DNA of 62,500 nucleotides from Flavipsychrobacter sp. (GTDB lineage: Bacteria; Bacteroidota; Bacteroidia; Chitinophagales; Chitinophagaceae), in contig JAWKLD010000001.1 of assembly GCA_041392855.1 (NCBI GenBank), positions 1-62,500 of the forward strand, read 5' to 3'. A program made the translations under genes and the position numbers. Shown here in pieces: positions 16,282-25,644 of the stretch. Below the pieces are notes generated by a model, which had not been told where the DNA came from, did not search any database, and saw only the letters and a program-made list of their open reading frames with translations. Each line of letters starts with the position of its first letter. Positions within the stretch are counted from its first letter, which is position 1.

Positions 16282-18663
16282 TTAAAAGTTCCAAGTCACA
16301 TTTACACTAGGGAATATTGGTAACTGATATATACGAGTATTGTCTATTCTGTTTATGTAAAATATGTTATTACGATTGTAGACGTTACTCATGCTAAAGG
16401 TAGTCTCAAAATTAGAATGTTCGTTCAAGTCAAAACGTTTTTTAACAGATAGGTCTAATCTATGATAAGCAGATAGTCTACCTCCATTAATGTCATTAGC
16501 ATAAAGTATGCCTATGTTTCCGTTTTGAGTAGTAACATTTGTATTCACACCACTGCTTGTTGGGCTTAGGTTTTCGTAGAAACCTTGTGTTTGTGTGAAT
16601 GGGAATGCAGAACCAAAGTTGAAACGTACAGATAGATCCCAATCTTTGTGTTTACCTGCTGCGTAAGAACCTAATAAGTTAACATTGATACGACGATCAA
16701 ATGGTGGTGCATACTCTTGAACAGCAGTAACACCTTTAACACCATTAGGTACACCGTTTACATAGTTGTTAGTAACCTTATTGTCTTCTAGTATAGTTGT
16801 TTTGTATTTGATCTGCTGGTAAGAAACTACACCCCAAAGGTAAATACGCTTCTTTTTATATCTTGCAGAAAGGTCAACACCATAAGCAATACCGCTACCT
16901 GCAGTAAAGTCTGGGTCGCTACCATTTACTTTCACACGACTAAGTTCTATGTTTTGGTTGAAGTTTTTGTACCAAGGCTCAAGATTGAATTCTACACCTT
17001 TCACATCAACTTCTATACCCAATAACGCATGGTAAGAGCGCTGTAAATTTGATTTGACACGATTGCCATCTGTATCTAAGATCGTTTGGTCAGGACTTAG
17101 AATGAAACCTGTAAAGAAGTTTACGATGTCTCTATCGCTTTTGGTACTGATGATGTTTTGAGAGTATAAGCCAGCGGCACCTTTCAGTCTTACATTTTTA
17201 GATACGTTATACTTCAAACCTAGTCTTGGTTCCGGAGATAATGCACTTATGTTAGAGTAGTACTGTAGTCTGAACCCTGGCTCGAAGATGAACTTCTTGC
17301 TGAAGTTTTTACGATAAGTAACAAATAGACCTGCAAGTGTATTTCTTCTATCTAGTTTAGTAGCATTACCTAGTTGGTTCGTATAGTCTAGCTGTGTATG
17401 AAAGCCACTTACTTCCACACCATATTTCAACTGGCTATAACCCGGGAAGTAGTACGTAAAGTCAATACCACCTTCAAACCCGTCGATGCCACTGCTTCTT
17501 GGTGCAAAGTTGTTTTCGTTGTAGTCTATTAGGTATTTAGAATAAGCAAAACGACCATTGATCAATGCAGAGCTATTGGTAGGAGAAATAACGAATGTCA
17601 TACCTGCACCTGTAGCTTTCCAGTGAAAATCAGCATTCACTGAATCTGTAGCAGGGTTGATCACTTTAGCTTTATCGTCAAAGTTGAAACCGAATAAGTT
17701 AAGCTTACTACCGTTATCAGCATTGAAAGTTACTTTACCATAAACGTCTGTAAAGCTATAAGGAAGACCACTTTCAAAAGGCTCACCCAAGCCGCCGTAT
17801 ATAGATTTAGATGTTTGGTCAAGATAGCTGTGCTTAACAGATAAAAGGAATGTTGTAGCAGCACCACCTTGTTTTTTAGCTCTAGATAAAGGACCTTCTA
17901 GCATACCTCTCATCATTACTGGAGAAACTGATAGCTTACCAGCAAGACGGTTTTTGTTACCATCTTTAGTAGTTACGTCTACGATAGCCGAAGTACGGTT
18001 GCCGTATTCTGCATTGAAACCCGCAGTATGTACATCTACGTTACGTATAGCATCCGTTTCGAATACAGAGTAAAGACCTATAGAGTGGAAAGGGTTGTAT
18101 ATAGTAACCCCGTCTAGCAATATACCTGTTTGAGCTGGAGAACCTCCACGAATGTATAATTGACCACCTTGGTCTCCCGTGAAGATAACACCAGGAACTA
18201 CCTGTAAGTATTGAGCAATATCAGGCTCACCACCAGCACTAGGTAATAGCTTCATTTCTCTAGGAGTAACATTTATAGTACCAGCCTGTACTTTGGTTGT
18301 TTTTTCAATTTTTCTTGCAGAGATCTCTACTCCTTTAAGGCGTGTAGATTGTTGCTTGATGAATAGTTTCTTAGTGACTATATCACCTGCTTTTACTGTT
18401 ACAGATACTCTTGTCGTGTCAAAACCTAAAAGAGTAGTGAATAGTGTATATGTACCAGGTTTTACCTTAGTTATAGAATAGTAACCGTTAACATCTGTTT
18501 GTACACCGACGTTTGCACCTATTAGCACAACGTTGGTATATATCATAGGCTCGCCCGTTTCTTTATCATAAACGAAACCTTTAATGGTACCTGTTGACTG
18601 TGCGTAAACAGAAGTACAAAGACTTAATAAAGCAATAAATAAAAGTCCGATGCGTTTTTGCAT
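16282..18663 (-). CDS. TonB-dependent receptor with carboxypeptidase-regulatory N-domain
   Basis: The start is set at the ATG at 18663 (MQKRIGLLFIALLSLCTSVYAQ, a good signal peptide), 793 residues. A TTG seven codons upstream is also in frame. Residues about 25-105 form a CarboxypepD_reg-like beta-sandwich (IKGFVYDKETGEPMIYTNVVL). The plug follows (about 130-240), with YLQVVPGVIFTGDQGGQLYIRGG and QTGILLDGVTIYNPFHS. The remainder is the 22-strand barrel, ending in VNVTWNF. These receptors import large ligands across the outer membrane using TonB energy; the ligand is unknown. No SusD partner is adjacent, so it is not a standard Sus pair. Confidence 0.92.
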   Translation of the reverse strand: MQKRIGLLFIALLSLCTSVYAQSTGTIKGFVYDKETGEPMIYTNVVLIGANVGVQTDVNGYYSITKVKPGTYTLFTTLLGFDTTRVSVTVKAGDIVTKKLFIKQQSTRLKGVEISARKIEKTTKVQAGTINVTPREMKLLPSAGGEPDIAQYLQVVPGVIFTGDQGGQLYIRGGSPAQTGILLDGVTIYNPFHSIGLYSVFETDAIRNVDVHTAGFNAEYGNRTSAIVDVTTKDGNKNRLAGKLSVSPVMMRGMLEGPLSRAKKQGGAATTFLLSVKHSYLDQTSKSIYGGLGEPFESGLPYSFTDVYGKVTFNADNGSKLNLFGFNFDDKAKVINPATDSVNADFHWKATGAGMTFVISPTNSSALINGRFAYSKYLIDYNENNFAPRSSGIDGFEGGIDFTYYFPGYSQLKYGVEVSGFHTQLDYTNQLGNATKLDRRNTLAGLFVTYRKNFSKKFIFEPGFRLQYYSNISALSPEPRLGLKYNVSKNVRLKGAAGLYSQNIISTKSDRDIVNFFTGFILSPDQTILDTDGNRVKSNLQRSYHALLGIEVDVKGVEFNLEPWYKNFNQNIELSRVKVNGSDPDFTAGSGIAYGVDLSARYKKKRIYLWGVVSYQQIKYKTTILEDNKVTNNYVNGVPNGVKGVTAVQEYAPPFDRRINVNLLGSYAAGKHKDWDLSVRFNFGSAFPFTQTQGFYENLSPTSSGVNTNVTTQNGNIGILYANDINGGRLSAYHRLDLSVKKRFDLNEHSNFETTFSMSNVYNRNNIFYINRIDNTRIYQLPIFPSVNVTWNF

Positions 18664-18736
18664 AGCTGGATAGTTTAACTTCAAAAAGGAAATTTAATCC
18701 CGAAAAGTACAGATTTACCTGCAGTATAAATAGCCA

Positions 18737-18766
18737 CAAAGATAGGAATTACACTTTTGTGGCAAA
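18737..18766 (-). promoter_or_regulatory. Promoter with overlapping 8-bp inverted repeat
   Basis: On the minus strand, TTTG (18763-18766), an 18-base spacer and TATCTTTG (18737-18744) match the full Bacteroidota promoter consensus, the best in the window. GCCACAAA (18733-18740) and TTTGTGGC (18756-18763) form a perfect inverted repeat covering the -7 element and the spacer. That arrangement would suit a repressor. The leader to the receptor ATG is about 67 bases. Confidence 0.75.
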
Positions 18767-18849
18767 GCGATTCAGCAGATTTTGCGAATACAAGTTCCCT
18801 ACTATGTTGATAAGCTGGTAAAAAGCCAAATTTCGATTAACTTGTGATT

Positions 18850-20358
18850 ATGAAAATATTTTCCTCGTCGCAGATAAAAGCATGCGATGCTTATACGATA
18901 CATGCCTCTAAAATGAAGTCTATAGACCTTATGGAGCGTGCTGCTAATAAGTGTGTAGACTGGTTGTCTACTCATCTGCCCAAAGATGCTTTGTTCATCG
19001 TTCTATGTGGTTCGGGGAATAACGGAGGGGATGGCCTGGCTATTACAAGGCTACTGCACCAAAGAGGATATGGAGTGAAGGCCTTTTTGCTGGAGATAAA
19101 TGACGAAATGACGCCCGACTGCAATACGAATTATGAACGACTGAAAAATATAGATAATGACTATGTAGAAGTGCTACAGGAAGGCATGTTTGTAGCAGAT
19201 ATACCCCAAAATGTATATATAATTGATGCTATATTAGGTACGGGTTTGAACAGGCCTGTATCGGGATGGTTGTCAGAGTTTATCCAAAATGTAAATGAGA
19301 GTGAAAATATAAAGATAGCTATTGATATACCGAGTGGTATACCTGCTGATAATATCCCTGAAGGTGACTTTGCTGCTATTATGGCGGATCATACTATTAG
19401 TTTTCAGTTCTATAAACGCTCTTTCTTGCATAGGGAAACAGGTATCTATACAGGTTTTATACATGTGTTAGATATAGGATTGCATCCCACCTTTATAACA
19501 GCTACACATACCAACTATGCTACAATTGATACCGATGCCATAGGAGCTATATACAAGAAAAGGCAACCGTTTTCTCATAAGGGCGACTATGGTTTTGCCT
19601 ATTTGATAGCAGGTAGCCATGGTATGATAGGCGCTGCTATATTGGCGGTAAGGGCAGCTTTTAGAGCAGGGGCAGGTAAGATCAAGATACTGCTCCCCGA
19701 GTGCGGTTATAATATTATGCAGACCGCAGTGCCTGAAGCGATATGCACAGTATATGGCGAAAAGTACATCTCCCGCATTTGCGATTGGGAAAATGTGGAT
19801 GCTATAGGAATAGGGCCAGGTTTAGGTACTAATGAAAATACTGCCAGAGCCTTTAGTCAGTTCATAGAAGAATGTAAAGTGCCTGTGGTAATAGATGCCG
19901 ACGGCTTAAATCTTTTAGCTCAAAGGAGTGGCTTGTTAGGCAAAGTGCCTGCGAGAAGTATATTGACGCCCCACCCAAAAGAGTTTGATAATTTGTTTGG
20001 CAAATCGGCGAATAGCATGCAGCGATTAGAGCGTGCTCGTAAAGAAGCGATGCATTATAATATATATATAGTCCTGAAAGATAGGTACACCATTGTGGTG
20101 ACGCCTAAGGGTGACTGCTGGTATAACCTTACTGGTAATCCTGGTATGGCTACAGCAGGTAGTGGCGATGTGCTTACAGGTATCATAACAGGTTTGTTGG
20201 CACAGGGCTACAGCTCGGAGCAGGCTGCAATGATGGGCGTATATATACATGGGCTTGCAGGAGATATAGCCTCGGGCAAGCAATCGGAAGAAGCTCTTGT
20301 AGCAGGCGATATTATTACTAAGCTGGGTAAGGCCTTTAGGATAATTAGTAAGTATTAG
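18850..20358 (+). CDS. nnr: Bifunctional NAD(P)HX epimerase / dehydratase
   Basis: The start is placed at the ATG at 18850 (MKIFSSSQIKACDAYTI), with 502 residues; a GTG two codons upstream is also possible. The N-terminal YjeF_N half (about 1-215) has GSGNNGGDGLAITRLL and epimerises damaged NAD(P)HX. The C-terminal ribokinase-like half (about 225-500) has AGSHGMIGAAILAVRAAFRAGAG, IDADGLNLL, LTPHPKEFDNLFG and AGSGDVLTGIITGLLAQG and dehydrates it back to NAD(P)H using ATP or ADP. The fused form is standard. A methyltransferase gene follows 2 bases later. Confidence 0.94.
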   Translation: MKIFSSSQIKACDAYTIHASKMKSIDLMERAANKCVDWLSTHLPKDALFIVLCGSGNNGGDGLAITRLLHQRGYGVKAFLLEINDEMTPDCNTNYERLKNIDNDYVEVLQEGMFVADIPQNVYIIDAILGTGLNRPVSGWLSEFIQNVNESENIKIAIDIPSGIPADNIPEGDFAAIMADHTISFQFYKRSFLHRETGIYTGFIHVLDIGLHPTFITATHTNYATIDTDAIGAIYKKRQPFSHKGDYGFAYLIAGSHGMIGAAILAVRAAFRAGAGKIKILLPECGYNIMQTAVPEAICTVYGEKYISRICDWENVDAIGIGPGLGTNENTARAFSQFIEECKVPVVIDADGLNLLAQRSGLLGKVPARSILTPHPKEFDNLFGKSANSMQRLERARKEAMHYNIYIVLKDRYTIVVTPKGDCWYNLTGNPGMATAGSGDVLTGIITGLLAQGYSSEQAAMMGVYIHGLAGDIASGKQSEEALVAGDIITKLGKAFRIISKY

Positions 20359-20360
20359 AA

Positions 20361-20930
20361 ATGAGTAGTGAATATTATCATACTAAGGAGTCGGTAGAAG
20401 AATACATTAAACTATCTGAAGGCTATGACGGTGCATATTTAATAAAAGAGTTAATGCCTTTGCTGCCAATAGGTTCAACGGTTTTAGAATTAGGGTCGGG
20501 TAGTGGTAAGGATATAGAGTTACTTAGCCAATATTATAAGGTAACAGGTTCTGACTACTCCGAAGAGTTTCTGAAGGTGCTGAAAAATAGACTGCCCAAT
20601 GTAGATTTCTTACACCTCAATGCTGCAACATTAGTAACGGATTTATGTTTTAACTGCATCTATTCCAACAAAGTACTGCATCATCTAAAAGACGAAGAGC
20701 TGACCAGCTCCATAAGCAGACAGCATGAATTATTAAATAGGGACGGTATTGTTTGTCACTCTTTTTGGAAGGGAGAAGGTTCAGAACTGTTTAAAGGTAT
20801 GTTCGTCAATTATCATACAAAAAAAGAACTGGGAAGCCTATTTGCTACAAAATTCAACATACTTCATTTAGAAGAGTATGCAGAGGTGGAAGAAGGAGAT
20901 TCCATATTCTTAATAGCACAAAAAAAGTGA
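20361..20930 (+). CDS. Class I SAM-dependent methyltransferase
   Basis: 189 residues. The SAM-binding motif I is VLELGSGSGKDIELLSQ at about residues 37-53, and motif II-like segments are VTGSDYSEEF and YSNKVLHHLKDEE. The C-terminal beta strands end in SIFLIAQKK. The substrate is unknown. It starts 2 bases after the NAD(P)HX repair gene and its TGA lies inside the convergent terminator hairpin, so the two plus-strand genes form one unit. Confidence 0.85.
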   Translation: MSSEYYHTKESVEEYIKLSEGYDGAYLIKELMPLLPIGSTVLELGSGSGKDIELLSQYYKVTGSDYSEEFLKVLKNRLPNVDFLHLNAATLVTDLCFNCIYSNKVLHHLKDEELTSSISRQHELLNRDGIVCHSFWKGEGSELFKGMFVNYHTKKELGSLFATKFNILHLEEYAEVEEGDSIFLIAQKK

Positions 20931-20946
20931 GTTTTTAAACTCACTT
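20925..20946. terminator. Bidirectional terminator between convergent genes
   Basis: AAGTGAGTTT / AAACTCACTT form a perfect 10-bp stem with a TT loop, flanked by A-rich and TTAAAC sequences. The stop codons of both the methyltransferase (plus) and purD (minus) lie within the stem, so it serves both directions. Confidence 0.8.
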
Positions 20947-22224
20947 AAACTCATATCCAATATCGTTTCGGTAGGTCTTGCCTTCAAAGTCTACTTTTTG
21001 AGCATTCTCATAAGACGTAGCCAAAGCAGCTTTTATATCAGTACCATATGAGGTGATGGCAATAACACGTCCACCGCTGGTTACCACTTCACCATCGCTT
21101 TTCTTTGTTCCTGCATGGAAGAGGGTGCTATTGGTTACACTATCAAAACCTGTCATCACCTTTCCTTTGGCATAGCTCCCTGGGTAGCCTGCTGATACCA
21201 GCATTACGGTACATGCAGCACGTTCATCATGTTCTACGGTATATTCATTTAGCTTGCCTTCTTCCATTTGTAGTATCATTTCTACCAAATCACTTTTTAG
21301 TCTTGGCATCACCACTTCTGTCTCAGGGTCGCCCATACGGCAGTTGTATTCTATTACATAAGGTTCGCCATCTACTTTGATCAATCCAAAGAAGATAAAA
21401 CCTTGATAAGTAATGTTTTCCGCCTTTAAACCATTTACCGTAGGGTCTACAATTTGGTTCTTGACTTTTGCCATAAAGGCATCATCAGCAAAAGGTACAG
21501 GAGAGATAGCTCCCATACCACCTGTGTTCAGTCCAGTATCTCCCTCACCAATACGCTTATAGTCCTTAGCTTGAGGTAATAGTGCATAGTTGGTGCCATC
21601 TGTCAACACAAATACAGACATCTCTACACCCGAAAGGAACTCTTCTATCACCACTTTTTTACTAGCATCGCCAAACTGTGCTTCTTTGATCATATGCTCA
21701 AAAGAAGTCAATGCTTCTTCTGTTGTTTGCGCAATAACTACCCCCTTACCCGCAGCTAATCCATCCGCCTTCAATACGATAGGCAGGCTATGTTGTTTGA
21801 TATAAGCAACGCCTTCATCATAGTTGGCATCAGTAAACTCCTGATAACCAGCAGTAGGTATATTATGACGCTGCATGAACTTTTTAGAATACGCCTTGCT
21901 ACCTTCCAGCTGTGCGCCTTCTTTTGATGGGCCTACTACTACGATGTGCTTTAATTGCTCATCATTTTTAAAGAAATCGTATATGCCTGATACTAACGGG
22001 TCTTCAGGGCCAGGTATTAGTATGTCAATATTATCTTGTAGGCAGGCTTCTTTAATGGCTTCAAAATCAGTAACAGGTATATTAAGATTGGTGCCATACT
22101 GGCCTGTACCAGCATTGCCCGGAGCTATAAATAGCTCTTTACAAAACTTACTTTGTCTTAATTTCCATGCTATTGCTGATTCTCTTCCGCCTGATCCTAA
22201 TAAAAGGATATTTTTTGCTGCCAT
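20941..22224 (-). CDS. purD: Phosphoribosylamine-glycine ligase (GAR synthetase)
   Basis: 427 residues. The N-terminal LLLGSGGRESAIAWKL, PGNAGTGQYGTNL and the ATP-grasp core (PIVLKADGLAAGKGVVIAQT, SVFVLTDG, GDTGLNTGGMGAISPV, YNCRMGDPETEVVMPR) are all present. It catalyses ATP-dependent joining of glycine to phosphoribosylamine, step two of purine synthesis. Length is normal. Monocistronic and divergent from the first POT transporter. Confidence 0.97.
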   Translation of the reverse strand: MAAKNILLLGSGGRESAIAWKLRQSKFCKELFIAPGNAGTGQYGTNLNIPVTDFEAIKEACLQDNIDILIPGPEDPLVSGIYDFFKNDEQLKHIVVVGPSKEGAQLEGSKAYSKKFMQRHNIPTAGYQEFTDANYDEGVAYIKQHSLPIVLKADGLAAGKGVVIAQTTEEALTSFEHMIKEAQFGDASKKVVIEEFLSGVEMSVFVLTDGTNYALLPQAKDYKRIGEGDTGLNTGGMGAISPVPFADDAFMAKVKNQIVDPTVNGLKAENITYQGFIFFGLIKVDGEPYVIEYNCRMGDPETEVVMPRLKSDLVEMILQMEEGKLNEYTVEHDERAACTVMLVSAGYPGSYAKGKVMTGFDSVTNSTLFHAGTKKSDGEVVTSGGRVIAITSYGTDIKAALATSYENAQKVDFEGKTYRNDIGYEFK

Positions 22225-22340
22225 AATGTGTAAAACTTAAATAAAATAAAATGCTATTTATGTCGTTCGAATATAATAGCTATTTTCAGGTCACAAAAAT
22301 ACTCAAGCAGTATTACTTTCAGCAAATTTTATCAAAGAAT

Positions 22341-23936
22341 ATGAGTAAAGAACAAAATGCATCTGTCGCCAAACACCCTAAAGGGTTGTATGTGCTCTTT
22401 TTTACAGAAATGTGGGAGCGCTTTGGATACTACCTTATGTTGGGGATATTCTCTCTATATATGCTCGACTCAGTAGAGCATGGAGGTATGGGTTTTAGTC
22501 CTACTACTAAGTCAGATATATATGGTACTTATTTAGGTTTGGTATACCTAACACCTTTTATTGGAGGTCTATTGGCAGACCGTGTATTTGGTTTCCGTAA
22601 ATCCATTATAGCAGGTGGTTTATTAATGGCAGCTGGCTATTTAGGATTGGCCATGCCTGGGGAGACCACATTCTATATTTCTTTATTACTCATCATATTA
22701 GGTAATGGTTTCTTTAAACCAAACATTTCGGTATTGGTAGGAAACCTTTATAATGATGAGAAATATAAGGCCAATAAGGATTCAGGCTATAATATATTCT
22801 ACATGGGTATCAATATAGGTGCCTTTGTCTGCAACTTTGTGGCAGCTTATATGCGTATCAACTTCGGTTGGGGCTGGGCATTTGGCGCGGCAGGTGTAGG
22901 TATGCTTATCGGTGTACTTATCTTCTTAGCTGGTACCAAACATGTAAAACATGCTGATGTGATGAAGCCTGTGCAGAAAGAAGATATGTCTATGGCTAAA
23001 ATATTCGCTTATGTATTACTACCAGTATTCATTTGTGGGGTTGTTGGTTATATGATACCGGGCAATATTTTTGGTACTGATTCTAACGACGCTTTCCTTT
23101 TTGGTTGTATCCCAGTTGTGATATTCTATGGCTCTTTATGGGCACGTGGTAGTAAAGAAGATAAAAACTCAATAGGGGCTTTACTATCAGTAATGGTATG
23201 TGTGATCATATTTTGGGCGGTATTCCACCAAAATGGAGATGCACTAACGGTTTGGGCAAAAGACTACACGGATAGAGAAATGCCAGCGAGCATAGCCAAC
23301 GTAGCACAGAAAGTGAATATGGCACAAGAAGTGACCTACGATGCTAATAATGTTGAAGGAACATATTTTGAAAACTTACAGTTAGATAAACGTCCTGAAA
23401 GTGGTAACTCTCTTTTATTGTTTTCAACAGAACTATATCAATCTATCAATCCGTTTTGGGTGGTATTGCTAACACCTGTAGTTGTAGGGCTTTGGGGCTT
23501 CTTGCGCACCAAAAAGCGCGAGCCATCTACGCCTGCAAAAATTGCTTTAGGTCTGTTTATCACAGGTTTATCTACACTGGTCATGGTAGCAGCGGTGTCG
23601 TCGGTACAGATGGGAGATGAAAAGGCCTCTAGTTGGTGGTTGATAGCTTCTTATGGTGTAATTACGTTCGGGGAACTTTGTTTATCGCCGATGGGACTAT
23701 CATTAGTCTCTAAATTAAGTCCACCAAGACTAACAGCACTAATGATGGGTGGCTGGTTCTTATCTACTGCCATAGGTAATAAGCTATCTGGTATGTTATC
23801 AGGTCTTTGGGAAGAGATCGACAATAAATCTAATTTCTTCCTGATCAACTTTGCATTATGCATGGGTGCTACCTTAATGCTTTTGGTGCTATTGAAATGG
23901 TTAAGAAAAGTAATGAATGAAAAAGGAGTGCACTAG
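22341..23936 (+). CDS. POT/PTR-family peptide transporter 1
   Basis: The start is taken at the ATG at 22341 (MSKEQNASVAKHPKGLYVLF), with 531 residues. The open frame extends 30 codons further upstream, but those residues do not look like the family N-terminus. The ExxERFxYY proton-coupling motif appears as EMWERFGYY at about residue 24, and the second POT signature as GNGFFKPNISVLVGNLY. It should have 12-14 membrane helices and a loop of about 60 residues between helices 8 and 9. Proton-coupled uptake of di- and tripeptides is the family role. First of three POT genes in tandem. Confidence 0.9.
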   Translation: MSKEQNASVAKHPKGLYVLFFTEMWERFGYYLMLGIFSLYMLDSVEHGGMGFSPTTKSDIYGTYLGLVYLTPFIGGLLADRVFGFRKSIIAGGLLMAAGYLGLAMPGETTFYISLLLIILGNGFFKPNISVLVGNLYNDEKYKANKDSGYNIFYMGINIGAFVCNFVAAYMRINFGWGWAFGAAGVGMLIGVLIFLAGTKHVKHADVMKPVQKEDMSMAKIFAYVLLPVFICGVVGYMIPGNIFGTDSNDAFLFGCIPVVIFYGSLWARGSKEDKNSIGALLSVMVCVIIFWAVFHQNGDALTVWAKDYTDREMPASIANVAQKVNMAQEVTYDANNVEGTYFENLQLDKRPESGNSLLLFSTELYQSINPFWVVLLTPVVVGLWGFLRTKKREPSTPAKIALGLFITGLSTLVMVAAVSSVQMGDEKASSWWLIASYGVITFGELCLSPMGLSLVSKLSPPRLTALMMGGWFLSTAIGNKLSGMLSGLWEEIDNKSNFFLINFALCMGATLMLLVLLKWLRKVMNEKGVH

Positions 23937-23965
23937 TCGTACGGCACTTTAGTATATATGTTCAG

Positions 23966-23997
23966 AAAATACCGCAATTAGCGGTATTTTCTTTTTT
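23966..23997 (+). terminator. Intrinsic terminator after POT transporter 1
   Basis: AAAATACCGC / GCGGTATTTT form a 10-bp stem with an AATTA loop, followed by CTTTTTT. It separates POT 1 from POT 2, so the transporters are not simply one operon. Confidence 0.88.
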
Positions 23998-24024
23998 ATG
24001 ACTTTTAGGCTATACATTTTTTAC

Positions 24025-24032
24025 TATCTTTC
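24025..24032 (+). promoter_or_regulatory. Candidate promoter of POT transporter 2
   Basis: TATCTTTC has one mismatch to TAnnTTTG, and TTTA lies about 17 bases upstream as a possible -33 element. It is placed between the terminator of POT 1 and the ATG of POT 2 at 24068, giving a leader of about 29 bases. Confidence 0.4.
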
Positions 24033-24067
24033 GTAATTCAACTTTTAAAAAAATAGCCAGAAACAAT

Positions 24068-25546
24068 ATGGATCAAGTACAAAAAGGACACCCGCCGGGG
24101 TTGTATTGGTTGTTCTTCGCAGAGATGTGGGAGCGCTTTTGTTATTACGGTATGCGTGCACTGTTAGTGCTCTACCTTACTAAAACATTAATGGTAGCAG
24201 ACAAAGAAACGTTTGCTATATACGGAGCTTATACTGCATTAGTTTATGCGGTAACAGTGCTGGGTGGTAAACTCGCAGATAGCTTGCTAGGTTATCGTAT
24301 AGCTGTTATCTTAGGAGGTTTCTTAATGGCCATTGGTGAGTTTATGATACTGGGCGGCACTCAGTTTTGGCTACTTATGGGTATGGCTGTAATTATTTCT
24401 GGTAATGGCTACTTTAAAGCCAATATCTCCAGTATTGTGGGGCGTTTATATCCTGACGGAGACCCTAGAAGGGACTCTGGTTTCACCATTTTCTATATAG
24501 GTATCAACCTTGGTGCTTTCTTAGCAACTACAGTTGTAGCTGAGGTGGGTAATAAATTTGGTTATGAGTATGGCTTTGGTCTTGCAGGTATTGGTATGCT
24601 TATCGGTGCATTCGTATTCATCTTCGGACAGAAGCACTATGAAGGACACGGTTTGCCGCCAGATAGAGACAAACTGATGAAACCTGCCTTTGGCCCATTG
24701 AGCAGACTACATGTGGTTATTCTGGGTACGTTGGCGATCATTCCTGTTTTCTATTTGCTACTCACTAATACTGATGTTGTAGGTTACCTACTAGGTGCTA
24801 CAGCGATATATGTATTATACTTATTATTATCAGCAGGTGTAAAAGGTGGTAAGGTATTGCGTGATAGAATGTTGATATTAATTCTGTTGATGTTCTTCAA
24901 CATTGTATTCTGGGCGTGTTTCGAGCAAGCAGGTTCTTCGCTAACTCTTTTTGCGGATAGAAATATAAACAGGGTAGTGTTTGGCTATGAAATAGGAGCC
25001 GCAACTACACAGTTCTTCAACCCTCTATACATTTTGATATTCGGTTCTATCTTCTCTGTAATGTGGGTGAAGCTGTCTAAAATTGGTAAGAACCCGAACA
25101 TACCGATGAAGTTTGGTTTGGGTATCGTACAGCTAGGTTTAGGTTATCTAGTAGTGTGGTTAGTAAGTGGAATGGGATTGGTAAGCGAAGAGTTTACTAT
25201 GCCATTATTTACATTAGTATTCTTATACATGTTGCATACTACGGGTGAGTTATTCTTGTCTCCTATCGGTTTGTCTATGGTGACAAAATTGGCGCCTAAG
25301 CAAATGACTGGTATGGTAATGGGAGCATGGTTCCTTTCTATTGCGGGTGCAAACTATGTAGCGGCGATATTGGCACAGCTTACTGGTGCAGAGCACGGTG
25401 CAGAAGGTGTGGAAGCTACAGCTGCTGAGAGTCTAAACCAATATGTAGATATCTATACACAAATGGGATTGATCACCGTGGGTATTGGTCTTTTATTGGT
25501 GGTGTTATCTAAGCCATTAAATAAATTAATGCACGGCGTGGTATAA
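24068..25546 (+). CDS. POT/PTR-family peptide transporter 2
   Basis: 492 residues, with EMWERFCYYGMRALLVLYL near the N-terminus (proton-coupling Glu and Arg) and GNGYFKANISSIVGRLYPDG as the second signature. About 14 hydrophobic helices. It is clearly homologous to the genes on each side but diverges from them in the loops. It has its own candidate promoter and a downstream hairpin. Likely inner-membrane proton/peptide symporter; substrate range unknown. Confidence 0.9.
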   Translation: MDQVQKGHPPGLYWLFFAEMWERFCYYGMRALLVLYLTKTLMVADKETFAIYGAYTALVYAVTVLGGKLADSLLGYRIAVILGGFLMAIGEFMILGGTQFWLLMGMAVIISGNGYFKANISSIVGRLYPDGDPRRDSGFTIFYIGINLGAFLATTVVAEVGNKFGYEYGFGLAGIGMLIGAFVFIFGQKHYEGHGLPPDRDKLMKPAFGPLSRLHVVILGTLAIIPVFYLLLTNTDVVGYLLGATAIYVLYLLLSAGVKGGKVLRDRMLILILLMFFNIVFWACFEQAGSSLTLFADRNINRVVFGYEIGAATTQFFNPLYILIFGSIFSVMWVKLSKIGKNPNIPMKFGLGIVQLGLGYLVVWLVSGMGLVSEEFTMPLFTLVFLYMLHTTGELFLSPIGLSMVTKLAPKQMTGMVMGAWFLSIAGANYVAAILAQLTGAEHGAEGVEATAAESLNQYVDIYTQMGLITVGIGLLLVVLSKPLNKLMHGVV

Positions 25547-25571
25547 TCTTCTAATAAACAAATTGTTATCA

Positions 25572-25597
25572 GAAGCAGCTCTATATAGGGCTGCTTC
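25572..25597 (+). terminator. Hairpin after POT transporter 2
   Basis: GAAGCAGC / GCTGCTTC form an 8-bp stem with a loop of about 10 bases. No strong T-run follows (CGTAGTTTA), so it may be a weak terminator or a transcript-stabilising hairpin. Confidence 0.45.
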
Positions 25598-25644
25598 GTA
25601 GTTTAATAGGAAAAAGCTAAATTGGGCTTTCTAATAAAAAATAA

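Noticed and set aside
22251..22340. Thirty-codon N-terminal extension of POT transporter 1
   Set aside because: The extra residues are unlike the family N-terminus, whereas MSKEQNASVAKHPKGLYVLF fits.
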